Positions 1 to 14,500 of a stretch of DNA of 64,000 bases are shown piece after piece. The notes under the pieces were generated by a model. It searched no databases, was not told the DNA's origin, and saw nothing but the letters and a program-made list of their open reading frames with translations. Positions within the stretch are counted from its first letter, which is position 1. The number at the start of each line of letters is the position of its first letter. This stretch comes from Struthio camelus (taxonomy: Eukaryota > Chordata > Aves > Struthioniformes > Struthionidae). A program made the position numbers and the translations under genes. The DNA is taken from assembly GCF_040807025.1 (NCBI RefSeq), contig NC_090981.1:66721645-66785644 (forward strand), read 5' to 3'.

Positions 1-124
1 TGCAGTTTAACTGTTTCCTTAATGTCATAGAAACTGATACATGAGGAAGCAAAGTACAAAGCAAACCTAGCAATGAAATAAGGGCCAGGCCTCAAGCTAC
101 ACATCCAAGCCTCAGAAGAGGCAT

Positions 125-400
125 TCACAGAATCACAGAACAGTTGAGGTTGGAAGAGACCTCCGGAGATCTAGTCCAACTCCCCTGCTCACGCAGGGTC
201 ACCCAGAGCACGTTGCCCAGGATTATGTCCAGACGGCTTTGGAATATCTCTAAGGATGGAGGTTCCACAGCCTTTCCTGGGCAACCTGTTCCAGTGCTCA
301 CTTACCCTCACAGCAAAGCATTTTCTTATGTTCAGACAGCTCTTCCGCTGCTTCACTTTGTGCCTGTTTCGTCTGGTCCTATCGCTGGGCACCACTAAGG
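125..400 (-). mobile_element. CR1 LINE 3' fragment
   Basis: On the plus strand it begins with the reverse complement of the CR1 tail (AGAATCACAGAAC..GTTGAGGTTGGAAG) and runs through the typical 3' end to CTGGGCACCAC. It is a sense-minus, 5'-truncated avian CR1. The broken end of the CR1 reverse-transcriptase ORF is visible as PSDRTR..VRVSEHWNRLPRK. Confidence 0.9.
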
Positions 401-3400
401 TGCCATATTCATGTTTCTCTCTTAAAAATAGATAGCCAGTTACTGATTGCCAGCCTGAAAGTAATTCAGCCCTAATAGCTGGATTCACTGAATTCATGGC
501 TTTGATTTCCTGCAGTTTATTTGTGAGGTAAATTATTTAATGAGCTGTATCAGCTATAACATAGAAGAGCATCCCTACCTCCTTTTCATGCTGATTTCCA
601 CCTTCCCATCCCCAAACCAAAGCAGAGCTCCAGGCCCTCACTCCTGCACTTCAGAGAGATCATTATGGAATTACACGCTACAACAGAGGCTTTGGTTTTT
701 TCATAAAGAGCGAGTGTCTTGGGAAATCATCCAAGGCAGCTAGAAATACTGAGATGGACATGCCAGAACATGTTGGACACAGTCCCTCCCTGCAGCCTGC
801 CAACTCGCTTCTCCAGGCCTGCTGCTTTATTGGACGACAAGTTTTTCCATTCCCTAGGATCCAATTTAGAAGTAATGATCAAGCTGAATGAGACAGATAC
901 AGATGGTTTTGCTGTTAGGACAGCAGGACATACAGATCTTCTGCTTTACAGAGCTTCCGGGGTACTGGACCTGCACAGCCTGGCCTCAGGCCTCTTTATT
1001 GACTCAGGCTGGTCACCCATTTTCCCACACTTGGGCAAATTTGAGGGGATTCTGGCTGCTCACAGAAGGACTATAGCCATTCCAGAGCTTAAGCAGAATT
1101 ACAAGTAAAACCAGAGGGGTAAGACGTCCTGCTCCAGCCTCGAGGGTTGTGCCTCCTGTACCAGAAGTGTTTAAAGTTTCTCTCCTGGCCTTCAGTCAGC
1201 CACATCATTTTCAAAAAAAAAAATAGCGGCTTTGAGGGAATTCATATCTACCACAAGTAGCAGATGCCAGATGGGCCCAGTCACACATGCCATTGTTGTG
1301 TGACTCTTACATTTTTAGGCTCCACAGGTATGCCTGACTCCTAGCCTCTTTGAATAGCCACCACATGCTCCAAGAGCTTCTGATGACTGCTGTTTTCCAG
1401 TCATTACATTTGCAATAAAATTTGAGCAAGCCCATAAAAACCAAGGAAAAATTCAGTTGCAGTTCGGATTCAACCCAGAAAGCACTAATATTTCCACCAG
1501 GTTTAGCTCAGACACTTCAGACCTCAGCCCAGGCTTGCGGCCAGGCATCAAAGCTTCCTGCAAATCTGTAGGCAGAGCTTTGTCCCACCTGGATTTGAAA
1601 ACCAAATGGCAAGTCTAACTGGCCTTTTAAAAGGTGTGGTCTGAAACATAGCACCCTCTGCACCACTGAGCCACGTTCTGTGAAACCAGTGGTTACTGGT
1701 GATGGTGGGCTGACAGCCTCACAAGACAACGTGCAGGTTCTCTCTCACAACAGAGGCAGAGGGTCTCCTAAGGGGATCCAGAGAGTCCTGCACACTTGAG
1801 CAGGGACTTGGATGGGTGTTCAAACTCTTCCTTTTACCCCAGCACGGCTGCCCCAAGATCCAGAGGAGGGATAGCAGCAGGAGCCCAGCCATCCAGCTCC
1901 CAGGTGTGTGCAGATGACTTTGAGAATCGCAGAGTATGAACTCCTGGTAGGTCAAGGTACTTCCTGCATCAAGGTACATGGTTCAGGCAGCAGCTGAACA
2001 GGAGCTTGAGGGGTTATTAGAGCCAGAGTCTGAACTTCACCTAAATCCTGCCTTAGGTGCCACAGCTCTGTGTTGGGTTAAACTCTGTAGAGAGCCAAAA
2101 ATCCTGTCTCCCCTAATGCCAGGGCTGCCCAGCAGGAAAGCAGGTCTCCACCTCTAGCACCAAGTTGCTTCCTGACCTTGCACAAGGGCCAAAGCTCTGC
2201 GCCTCAGTTTCTCTACCTGCTGCAGGAGCCCAGCAGGACTTTTCTACAAGTGTTTTGAAATCTGTCAGTAAAACTAACACCACCTACGAGACCTAGGCAT
2301 CATTGCACAGTAATTAAAATAATTTCCCTTATTAAACATGCCTCCTTCTGAGAGGGCTTTCTCTGCTCCCTGTTTGGCAGGCAGCAGAATGACTGCAGGG
2401 AGCTCTGCTCGCACTGCTGCTGTTTCAGACCACGTCATTGGACTTGCATCAGTCTCCTGTACCATATTTCCTTCAGGAATGCAACAAACAAAGAGCGTGG
2501 GAAGCATTAAGGGACCAGGCCATTGATCCTGCGGCACTCAGAAAACCCTGTTGTGCTTACTTCTTCTCACCAACCTCTGCTGGCTTTGTAGTTGTGACCT
2601 CTCACCGGTGAGGCCAATCTTTTCCTCGGCGGTATTTCAGAACTGACCAGGCCACTGAATAGAAAGTTAGCCAGAACACAGTGTTCTTTGTTAATTTACT
2701 TAAATCCAATATATGTAAATGGGGCAGGTTGCTGTTCAGACTCTTGCACCCATCAGCAGGTATCTTCCCCGAGTGGCAGAAGCCAGAGCAAAACCACGCA
2801 TGTCTGCGCGCAACACAAGCTGCTTCCCTCCATCACAGCCTCCCCGCAGAGCAATCCGATTGCCTAAAGTGAAGTACTCAGAAATGTGGCATTTTCAGAG
2901 ACCTAAAACTCCCTTTTATCCTTTCCAGGGGGCACTTTTGTGCTGTCTCTTCTTGCTGCTAGATTATCGTCACTCAGAGCTGGCTTAGGGATCTCGAATG
3001 TGGCAAAACGTCCCATAGCGCATTAAGTCCAGACCTAATAAATCTTGTTGCTCCTTGTTCTTGCTTTCCTGATATTCCATTGTCGCTCACTTTTTCACAG
3101 CGTGGTGACACTATTTGTTCCAGACAAACAAAGGACTGGAAGCCTTCACAGAAAGGGGCAGCAACTTGCAGATCACAGCACTACCCCTAGGACTTCATTA
3201 TCACTCACAAGGGTCATGTTTTGGGGGTGCTGAGCATATATTTGGATAGCACTTGCTGCCTGAGGTGGGAGGAAAAAGGTAAAGAGGCCTCATTCACCTG
3301 ATTCTTCCTCATCAGTGGTAAATACTCTTTTCAGACATGGACAGCTACTCGGGGGGCTTCCTGTACCCAAGGGCAGGGCTTTCTGAACCCAGTTCGAAAA

Positions 3401-4451
3401 AGCAAGTCAGCCCAGGACTTGTCCCATGTTATGGTCAACCTAGTCAAGAAACTGGAGAGAGGAGGAAGGAGGAAAAAATCCTGAGATTTGACTGAGGAAC
3501 ATGGAAATCTTTCAGTACAGGCAGGAGGAGCTCTGCGACGGACCACAGACTTTTGTGTTGCTGCATTTCAGAGAGAGTCTACTGCAACAGCATCCCATGG
3601 CAGAAAGCAGCTAAGTGAAGCCACCAGAAGGAAAAATCAGGAAGGGTTTTTACTCCATGCATCCCATGTCACACTGTACATAGCCTTAGTGTTTGCTACT
3701 AAAAGCAAAACTAGTTAAAAGTCTACAAAGAAAACAAAAGAAGGAAAAAGGAAGAGGAGGAGACAGAGGGGGAGGAAGATCAGAGGCTGAAGGGCACCTA
3801 GGGCCCTGTACAAAGCGCTTCTTGTTCTTTTTGATCTTGTTGATCAAGCAGATCCATCCCACAGGCCATACTAAAACTTGTTTTCTTGGCTGAAAGAAAC
3901 ACGACACCAGATATTTGCAGAGGACCTCAGATCTTGCATACAAACCTAAATAAGGGGCACATTTTCAAAGAAGGCAGTGTCTATTATACCCTAAACTGAG
4001 GACATAAGAAGGCCCAAAAGAGCCTAAAGGTCCTAAGAGTCCTCATCAGCGAAAAAAGCCTCAGGACTCTTGGACTGTGAACTCTGAGTGCAGATCCTGT
4101 AACGATCTGTGAAATGGGGAAATACCCATGTGAGCAAGGCCCTACACAACATTTCTGGTTGCAGATCCTAGTTTAAGAGTCCTTAAAAATAGCTTGACCA
4201 CCAGAAAGCTTTCAGTCAGAGCTCATACTTCCTTAAACACCAGAGCCAATCTATCTAAACACAAAACTACAGGAAATTAGGCTTCCTACTTCCAATGCTA
4301 ACAGGAATGTGTTTTTCATCTCTTCTGAACAACACACAGCTGGAAGTACAAAACTGGTTTCTGAAACACATACAAGTCAGAAATGAGCAGCTTTTCACCG
4401 GGAACAGACCCAGAACTAGTTACCAAGCTTGTCTAGCAATCTTAACACTTA
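401..4451. other. Non-coding flank, left part
   Basis: Between the first two CR1 fragments. Reading frames up to about 129 codons occur but none resembles a known protein or has splice-linked partners. I see no gene, RNA or promoter that I can support. Confidence 0.6.
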
Positions 4452-4628
4452 GTCATAGGATGACTCAGGTTGGAATGGATCTCGGGAGGTCTCTAGTCCA
4501 ACCCATGCTCCAAGCAAGTTCAGCTATGGAGTCAGGTCAGCTTGTTCAGGGCTTTAGCCAGTTAGCTCTTGAATATCTCCAAGGATGGAGGCCGCACAAC
4601 CTCTCCGGGCAATCAGTTTTTCCCCTCA
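4452..4628 (-). mobile_element. CR1 LINE 3' fragment, diverged
   Basis: CTCAGGTTGGAATGGATCTC, then CTAGTCCAACCCATGCTC and AATATCTCCAAGGATGGAGG match the CR1 3' end, more diverged than the other copies. Sense strand minus; 5' truncated. Confidence 0.8.
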
Positions 4629-7600
4629 CATTCATTGGCTGCAATATGTATGTGTCTAAGTCTATATAGGTTATTTGCAAGTAAATCGAAGGAGTCTCAC
4701 AGTCAGCAAGTGCCCATTGATCACTCTTTTGGGCCTTCACATCTTATCAGCACTTGTTAACAGGAGAAGAACTAATATATTTGCTGGAGCCCAGAATAAA
4801 GTCTACTTATTTTTGAAATAACATCTCTACAAAGTTCTCTAGGGAAACTGTAGAGCTTAGCCTTCCCCCCCACCCCCCGCAACTGCATAAAAAAAAATCC
4901 ACCCAATTCACACAGCAATCTCAATCCCTAAATTTAACTAGGAAATCAGTTCCCATTGACACGTAACATTGGCATTTTCAACTACCAAAGAGGAGGATTC
5001 CTGATCTAGCCTGCAGCTCCTGCACTGCAGCATCAGCGTTGCAGAGATCTGCGTTGCCTTACGTGGGAATATGCCTCTGCCTTTCTCCGAGTGGCCCTCA
5101 GGCAGGAGGGGTGCACCAGCAGGTTCAACTGGTCCAAAGCATAATAAGTGCAAGTCATAGCCCATGCCTAGGCTTACTTCACATACCGTACTAGCCTGTG
5201 ATATGATCAAGCCCGACAAAGTTTTTGGCAAGACAAAAAATGCATCTTAAAACTGGCGAGGACATCCAAAAAAATACCAGCCCCTAACTGCTGCTAGGAA
5301 GCAGCTGGAGGCATCCACAAATGCAGCTAGATGAGATTATAGGCTATCACAGATGGAGGCTAGTCTTAGATAGCCAGGAGGTTCCAGGAGGTTCTGCCCA
5401 TTCCAGTATTTTTACATAGGCTATTTCCTACATTCCTACACAAAATAAATCCACTTCCAAGAGCTCAATGCACACTATGCAGTAGGTTAGAAACAGCAGG
5501 AACTAAAAAGTTTAGATCCTGATCCAAAAAACAAAAAAAGCTGCTTTATTGCAGGCCTGTTCTTGGCTGCCCCAAAGCACTTTCCGAACCTAATGAAAAG
5601 GTTCGGCTTTGCCCAACATTGGCTGAGACCCACACGCTAAAATTTAGATCAGATCAGAAAAACAAAGGTGTCTCAGGACAAGCAGCAACTTCTTACTTCA
5701 AAGATATGTCTTGCAGTGTATAACTGTACTAAGAGTGATCGCTGTTAACATTCGTTCCTGTGTTATCCACGGGCTTATTTCCCTCTGCAGTTCATACTTG
5801 GCCAGAATTAGTGATTAAGGTCCATATGTGGCATTATTCCTGTTGTGAAGTGCAAACACGAAAGAACCCAGAATGACTTAGTTTCCAGAGGGAAACGTTC
5901 CAGAGTTTCAGGGATCGGCACTCAGAATAACCATCTTTTTATCCGTTATTTGATTACATCTCAGCTGGGAAATCTTGGCGATATAAAAATTCAGCTGGCC
6001 TGTTAGACACGCTGAGGGATGTTTAGGCTCACCTTGGATCTCGTCTCGCAGCTCCTTGATTGTCACTGTCAGCACACAAACACCCCTGTGAAAGCCGAGT
6101 GATGAATACAGCACTGTAGCCCTTGATATCACTTCCCTATGGCTATAACTCTCTAATCCTTTCTGTCACACACTGCAAAGCTACTGCTCTACTGACATGT
6201 ATCTAGACACAAAACAGTCAGCATTTTTATGCTCTTTCTAGACTCAATTGCAAGAATTTTCTTCATATTGCTCTTACAAAAGTGTCAAGGATAGAGTTGC
6301 TGGCTTGAGCTTTTCTCTGCATCTCTGCAGTGCACAGCTGAAAGATCACCCCCTGGTTTGTGGCTTCAGATGTCTTCTGGGCCTCTCCCCCCTTGACTAA
6401 CTGGGCTGGTAGAGATTTTTCCTTTAACAACTCAATACTGAAATGCAGACATTGCTTCTCTACTGTCCGTTTCTCCCTTTCTAGAAATTTAAGATGTTTT
6501 CCTTCCCCCCCCTTATAATTGCCTCTTTCATGTGAGGGCTCGTATTTAAGAGCACCACAAGCCAGGTTACTTGGCTTCTTGCTCTTATGTGTAATTCAAG
6601 TTAGACATTCTTCGGGTGCTGTTATCCAGAGGTCGACTTGTTTCATTTTCTTCTCTCCCCTCTCCTGTTGAAAAATGTAATTTCCCAATACTGTCACAGA
6701 CTTGGTTGCTATTCCCCCATTAGCGCCGTTCAAAGCGGCACGAGCTTCTCCTGCTCCCGTCAGTCCCGCGCCGCCTTGGAGCGGACACACACTGGCCAGA
6801 GGGAGCTTAACCAGGAGACGGGAGGAGCACTAAGTTTGCAGACTTCCTGGACGAGCACCTACAGAAAAGGAGCGGCTTATTTTCCCTTCTTGTTTTCCCA
6901 TTTAATGCTGAACGCTCTGGTGGCTTAACATCCAGAGCGGCCCACTTGCCTACCTATGCAAAGAGTGAATAAACGCTAGACTTTTTCTGCAGGAAAACGC
7001 CCATGGATATCTGGGGTAACAGAGGAGAACCACGGCCCACGGCTGCCAAACCAGTCTCACTGTTGTGATTTTACTTCCAGCCTTGATATACCTCCATTTT
7101 CCTACCCATGCACAAGCACCCACACTAACATGACTGAAAATGTCAACTTTGAAAGAGCAAATGAAAAAAAAAAAAAACACCACCAAAAGTTTGGGTGCTA
7201 AAGGGAACAGAGCAAAACTCGAATACCTGACCTGAACACTCATAAGGCTCTGAGATCAGAGGACAGTGAGGCAAGCCCAATATGTTTAACAAGAAAATAA
7301 AAGAACAATAGAAAAGGGCGGGCTTAAAATCCTTCACAGGCATCCCGAGTCATGATTTCTGATTGCTCAGGGCATGTCCTCCCACCACCAGCTTCCGCGT
7401 TTGGCACCGCACACCTCCCTCACAGCTGAGGGCACCTTTGCTGAAGGCAAAGCAGTCATGCAGAAAATACAAGATGGTCATAACAACTTTAGCCGGATAT
7501 GTTGTTTTATTATAACTATAGGATAGGTATCCGCACTCCAGGAAAAGAAAGGGAAAGACTAACCGAGATTATACATGCCAAATTGATAAACCCACTAGGA

Positions 7601-8607
7601 TCCTGGTCGGCATTTGTGGTTCCCGACTATGAGGCAGGAGTAGCACGTGAGATAACGAGAAAACAAAAACTAAAAAAAAGAAATCTTGTCTCATCATGGC
7701 AGGGGCTCCCAATTGTTTTCCTGGGATCACAGCATTAAGGCTGTATTTTTATTATTTTGTCAGGAACAACTCTTCCCATCCTCCCTGAGCAGCTAGTTAA
7801 AGAATGAAAAAAAAATTAGTTCTCTATTCAGATAATTTCAGAATTTTTTTTGAAGATTGGAGGCTTTTACTGTCAGTAGGAATAATCAGGTTTCAGAAAC
7901 CATTTTGTAAGATCTTGCCTTGAGTAACTGAATCCCAGTGCACTCAGAGTTGCACACCCGTCAGTCAATAGAGGTCACCCACTTATTTGTGAGTGCTTTT
8001 ATATATATTACTTCAAAAAAACCATACTGCAGTATTAAACATAGTATTTATGAGAGCTACTAAGCGCTTTAAAAGAATCAAGTTCCTTATTTAAGTACAT
8101 ACGCCTTTTTTCCTTAGGCAATCCATTTTGAAAAAGGTTGGTCCACATTTCTGAACGTAATAAGGTCACTAGCGTTATTCTAACAGAAGAGTTTTCACTT
8201 ACATGAAGAGATTAAGAATGTATTTCTGTAACTAAGCAGTCGTCAGTGCAACTTCACACATATACTTGACCCATTTCACAGTAATGGGTATCCAGACAGA
8301 ACTGGATAGTTTTTGCTGTCTCTTTCTGCTTGTCATTGCCTAATTACTTTTGCTTTAAGTAATCCTTTTCTGAAGTCTAATGGCAGAAGAGATTTTATTT
8401 CCTCTCAGTTTCCTTGAAATAAGGAAATATCATGCATTATTTGGCAGCCCTGTGCAAGCAGCTTGTACTTTCAATTCCAGAAACAGCACGGTGTTGACAT
8501 TGCCAGTTGCAACACTTTTTCGTGTGAAAGCTCCCTTAGATGTTACCAATCACTGCCTTTTGAATAAACAGTCACTGAAGGCAAGAAGAGCACTGCAGGT
8601 CAGGGGT

Positions 8608-8632
8608 GGGGGGGGGGGGGGGGAAAAAAAAA
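8608..8632 (+). repeat. G16-A9 purine tract
   Basis: Sixteen G followed directly by nine A, in the left flank. No gene association seen. Confidence 0.9.
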
Positions 8633-11563
8633 TCACAACTGTCCTTACAGCCAGAGGCTAAGCACAGATACATATCTGGTGCTGGTGCAAGTTGAAAACC
8701 TTGGAAGTTCATGATGCAGCCCCAGAATTTCAGCTTCCCAGTAACAAGCTCAATGCACAAAACAACTTTCTTCTAATAAGGTCTATAGGGCATTTTCCAG
8801 CAGAATATGTTAATTAGTCCCTGGGTTATAGAAAATGCATTAATTGACCCCTGGTTTTCTGGAAGTATTTCAGGATTCTCCGAGTAGGTGGCTGGATACA
8901 CAGAGTGGCCAAGCATCAAGCCATAACAGGGGAGGCAAGTTGTAATCAAATGAAGTCAACACTCAAATACTAAAACATCAGAGCCATCTGCTCCTCCTCA
9001 GATGCGCTAACCTTAGCATCCGCCATCATTTTCGTTAGATCACGCATCACTGCTGCTCAAACGTTTAGCAGTTCCCAATTGCTTTCTAGTAGCAGGCCAC
9101 CGAAGAGAAGACCACGCCGTGAAAGCCATGCTACCGTTATAGTGCAGGAGACATTATCCCTGAAAACACTCGCCGAAGCCTCCATGCATGCATGCTCATT
9201 CTTCTTTTGACAAGCCAGGTGTTATTAAACAGAAGAGGCCACATGACTGCTGGATTAGAGCTGATCCTCTGCATCAGCAAGGTTTTAGAAACAAAGTAAA
9301 AGTTCCCAGCAAGCTAACTCTATTTGAATAGCACATAGCAGGAAGAAAAAAAATACTGGAATATACAACTACACAGAAGACATAATACCAGAATGATTTC
9401 TGGAAAGCTCATTTTTAATTCTAGAGTTACACTGTCATAGGTGAAGTTTTAGAAGTGTGAATCAATGGCTTTTTAATAATTTCGGCCTTGGTGATGGAAA
9501 GTATACTCTATTTGCATGTCGAGATCGAAGCTGTGGGAAGACGGGCCATGAACTGGGCACATTTGCACAGTTTATTCATGCCTAGGTTAAGAACAGGGTG
9601 CCTGCGATCGCTGGCTGCAGCAAGCTGAGCAGGGACAGCGCAGCCCACTCGGCTCTCCCACCCGCAGGAGGAGAAAGCAGGACCTGAAGACAGGCAGCAG
9701 ACCACAGCGTCTATGTTCCGCAAGCATCAGATGCAAAGGACAGGATTAATTTCCTCTAACAGTAGCTGCCTAAAAATTAGCTGACTTATAGTCATCTCTG
9801 CCTCTTCATGAGGGGACACAGGCCAAGCCAGGTGTCTTGGTTGGTCTCTCTCCACCCCCTCAAGGGGGGCAGAAAGCACTCTGGTGCCTATCTTCAGTAG
9901 GTGGCTGAACTCAAATCAGAGGTATCCCGCCCCTAATTTTCCAAATCCATGGCCTGAATCCAAAGAGCGCTGCTGCTGCTGCCCAGAGGCTCGGGGAGGC
10001 ACTGACTGCTCTGAGGTGTTGCAGCAGCTGACTGGACCAACCTGCTGTGTGGCCTGACAGCCCCACCGGGGCACCAGCCAGCCCTTCATCCAGTGATGGA
10101 AATGACACAGCAGCAGCCCAGGAGCAAGAGGAAGGCACACTGGTTATTCAAGAGGGGAGGCAAACACAGAAGCAGTAAGGTAGTTACGTCCTCAGCTGCT
10201 CTGCAGAGATTAACTACTTGCATTACTCTCGCTGTTTAACACCACCGGCCCCGCAGACTACTTCTCAGCTCCTTCGCTTTGCCGGCCCCGTGCAGGCTCG
10301 GCTGCGCTGGTCCCGGCCATCAGCATTACTTTGCAAAAGTAACTCCCAAAAGCAGCCGTCTAACAGGCATCTCAAGTTCAAATGCAGGAACTACAGTTCA
10401 AATCCAGAAAGGGCCCATGGGGGAAGGGAGACACCAAAAAACCAACACCCCCCTCCCCAACTTTTACCTTGTCCATGACCTCACAACACTCTCCAGTTCG
10501 TGAGTTTTTCATGCAGAGGCCTCTGCATGAGAAGCATCCAGTGCATAAAAGCAAGTAAATGCACTTATGCACGCACACAAGGGGAGACAAGAGTCTGAAC
10601 AAGCCAGACTGGGGCACCCTGCAAGCCCAGCCGCAAAAACGTGACTGGAAGACGTTTAGAGATCTGCAGGGGCTGCAAGGTTAACACCTGGGAACGAGAA
10701 GTCCTGGAAAGGAGCCCCCATTTTTATTGCTGGAGCCTTGCACCACAAAAAAATAGCACAATGCTCCCAAGGAAGTGCCTTGGCCTTTGTCAAGGTCACA
10801 TACTGGGCTTCCAGCTGTCAGGAAAAGATGCACAGGGAGTACAGCAGGAGCTATGGTAAGGGGAAGAAGTTCCTCCTTGTTTTTCACACTATCACGTCAG
10901 ATGCTGGTTTTCCACATGCCCTGCCAGCTCCACGTAAGCTTTTTACATGTTCCCTTGTGAGACGAGCTTGAAGACGCACTGTGCTGCTGCAGAGGAGCAG
11001 CTCAAAGAGCCAAGGCTGGCGGCTGCTGCTCTTCATCTGACTAAGCAGCGTTTGACATTTGGGCTTGGTGGGTCTCAAGTTTCCCTCTAGGAAGACATGG
11101 GCTGACTCGGCAGCAGCCAATCTTGGTCGGAGGCTGTAGATCGCGTCGGGAGGGAGGAGAGACGAGGTCTGGCCCCGGAGCAGATGACAGGACACAGCGG
11201 AGCACGCCGCCGCCTGCCTAAGCAAAGCTGCAGCGCGGGCGACCTCAGCTGCACCACGTGTGGCACCACTTCCCGGGCGGCCTTCACCTTTCGGGGATGC
11301 TGTTTGACAAGACCAGCAAAGAATTTCCCAGCCCAGGCTGAGCTTGCTGCAATATAAGCAGCAGCATAAAGGGAAATCCTTTATGTAAGGTACTATTTCA
11401 GGAAAAAAAGTTAAATATGAGTTTAAGTCATACCAGAAATGACTGGCTTGCTGAACTGGCCAAGTGTTGCAAGCAGGCCAAGTTAAATCCACAGCTCCAG
11501 ACACGTCTTCCTTGGATGGAGAAAATCTGAGCCAGACACTAATCCCACAGCCAAGCCTTCCGT

Positions 11564-11594
<31 letters not shown>
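11564..11594 (+). repeat. G31 homopolymer
   Basis: Thirty-one consecutive G. It creates artificial poly-Gly and poly-Pro reading frames on the two strands. Length is uncertain in any assembly. Confidence 0.9.
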
Positions 11595-11596
<2 letters not shown>

Positions 11597-14500
11597 ACCC
11601 ACAAAACATCCCACTGCTAGTGGATGTGTCACTGCCCCAGCACAACAAGCCAGCTGGCAGCTGACTGCAGCTCATCTTCCTGTGATGCCTAAAGCATAAG
11701 TATGGTTTGTTAGAGAAACCTCACGGTCTTGGGAAGATCTATAGAGTGCTATAGACACTCTCCTCCACAGAAATTCCAAATAATCCACAAGAAGCAAGGA
11801 CTAACACTGGGAAACAGCAGTATATAACACTAAAATAAGTACCACAATAAGAGAGTTGTTCAAAGTATCACCTGTTCCTGACATGAATATGAAAATCCTC
11901 CTCTACATAGTTTAAAAGATTTGTGCAATAAAAAACATGAAGGAGTAAAATTCTTTTATTACTTTATTTTGCACCAAACCTCTCAAGACTGTTGCCTGCT
12001 ATGTTGCCGTAACTCTCCCACCTCCTAGCACTGCTGTCCCCAAAACTCCATTCGGGTCCTTTGTTTGACAGTCACTGAAATCTGCAGAACTGGTTGCATA
12101 ACTCACAAAAACCTAAATTGAGCAGCAACATAAAAACATATCTTGGATGATGACAAACCCATAGGAACCCTGAAGTCCCACCAGCAGGTATCCTTTCATC
12201 CAAAAGCTCTACAGGGATCCTGACCTATCCCATTGAAATGGGTGGAAAAACTCTCATTGACTCCAGGCTTCCAGTCAAGTCACTCAGCACAGGCACCACA
12301 AACACACTAACACAACTGATCATAAACAGCATTTGCCAGGTCACCATCCCTGTCCTACTAGTGGTGAGTGGTCTCATCCAGGACCATTTTCTATGTGGCA
12401 CGTGGCTGCCCCAAACCACAACCCTGCTGCTCTCCATTGACCCACAAGGGGCATCAGCGTGGTACTCATGGGCAGCCCGGCCTCAGGCAGAGCTCAGCCT
12501 GCCATTTGTCCCATCTCTCTTTGTAGGAGATGCTGGAACCCTTCTAAGGGGGGCCGTGGGCCAGTGTATCCACCTGTGATCAGCCACATGGTATCACTAC
12601 AGGGACACATAGGTTTCATGGATGCTCCATGCTGCCACAGTCCAGCCACACAAGGAATGGCACATTGCTGAGCACAAAGTACACCTGAGATCCCCATATC
12701 CTCTGCAAAACTGCAAGACTACTTGGGCCTTCTCAGAGGCAGCTTTGAGAAGGCTAATGTGAAGGCTAACAGTCTTCACAAACAGAACTTTAAGAGCAGC
12801 TACAGCAGCCTTTAGGGATATTTTAGGGGATAAAACTTGGGTCTCAACTCTTCTGGATCACCCTAGAGAATCTATTGGTTGTAAAAGTACCAGGGCACCT
12901 CATGACCTCCACTTGATGCTCTGCTTGGCTGAAGGCAACAACCTCAAAACCTTCAGTCCGTGATGAATATCCTGCAGTCATACATCCTGCAGGAGAACTT
13001 TTTCTAGCTGAGAAGAAATCGTAGGTGGCAACTGAGCACAGCCTGCGGAGCGGGTATAACCAGCTTGCACTGGCTACCCGAGAACACCAAGCTGAGCAAG
13101 TCTGAAGACTGAGCCTAAATATAGTCCAAAGTAGACAACAGGGGGATTCGTTTCTCTAAGAAACAGTTTTGTCCAGGTCATACCATTGAAGCCTCAAGCA
13201 CGCTGCAGTAAAGATACCTTCTCAACAGGCATCTCATTTTGAAGGGTTCACACCCAAGGGTTTGACAGAGGAAGGACCACACAGTACAGAAAGTAATACC
13301 AAAAGCTGATTCCAAGTTCTAAATATGGTTAAATTACTTGACTTTAGACTAGACACTCCAATTATTTTTAGCATTCATGCAGAGATGAGCTGCAGATCCA
13401 GCTCTGAATACTGGCAGTAGTGTAACTGTCTCTCAAAAGAAAAAGAAAGGTAAACCTTTCCCCTCCATTTGGTCAGGAGGGGTACAGGCTTTGGTACCCA
13501 CGTACCCTGGGAAGGTGAACAGGTCCAAGTCCTAGACCACAGGGACAGCAGTGGGGTGGAAGACCCTGTATCCTAAGCAACATTGCACCCAGTACAACCA
13601 CCATCTCTGACATCTCCCTGGAGGCCAAGCAAGATGGAAGGTTGCCCACTTGTTGACTGTCTGTCCTTTGACACTTCAGATAAGTTTCCTTCATTCTGAA
13701 AGGAAACTGCACACACATCACGTAACCTTAGGGCTGAGCCTGGATGACTCCCACCACATTCAGCAGCTTACACTCTTCCGTACACATAACTCATGCATCT
13801 ATCATTCTGGTGTCAAGAGCTGACCAGGACTAGAGGAATCTCCTTCAGTCCTTCTCAGCACAAGGAGAACATTACCGAAGAGCCTGCAAAAGCCAGCAGT
13901 GTCTCAGCTCATGTGGTGCATGGCCATCAAGCTGTCAGCACTGCATTAACGCACTGGGAGCCTTTGGCTGGACATCTAACAAGCAGCTCAATGAATTGTT
14001 GAAAACATTTTTAAGAATACAGTCAGTATCACTGTAACATCCTTCTCCCTTGGAAGGGTTCAATCCCAAACTCTCACGAATTTGAGGGGACAGGGAGAGT
14101 TCCAGTTGCAAGTTTCCTAGCAGTTTAGCAGATATCATGAGTAACTTAAGGATCTTTATGGCAGCTGTTAACTTAAAAGACTTCATTTATATCAAACCCA
14201 TACTTTAAACAGCTGAGAATCACTTCAAAAGCACACCAAACCAACCCTTGCACCAGCCTCAACTGGGCTCACAAGTCATAAGTTTACACAAGGAATAAGA
14301 CTCCTGCACAGGATAAACAATAAATTGCACAAACACATTTGTTCAGCAACTGCTGTAAGGACTAATTTCCTAGTCAGGCTTTACAAATGCAGTGCACACC
14401 CACACAACCTTCTCGTACCTTGTTCAGACTGTGAATTCACATTCACACAGTAGCACTGCTGCATGAAGAAGTACAGAGAGCCTAAAGTGCCAGGTCAAGG

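Noticed and set aside
719-1108. 129-codon open frame, plus strand
   Set aside because: No recognisable motif, no conserved composition and no neighbouring exons in phase.
10884-11675. 263-codon open frame, minus strand
   Set aside because: It owes its length to reading through the G31 tract (poly-Pro). It has low complexity, no recognisable domain and no splice-linked partner.
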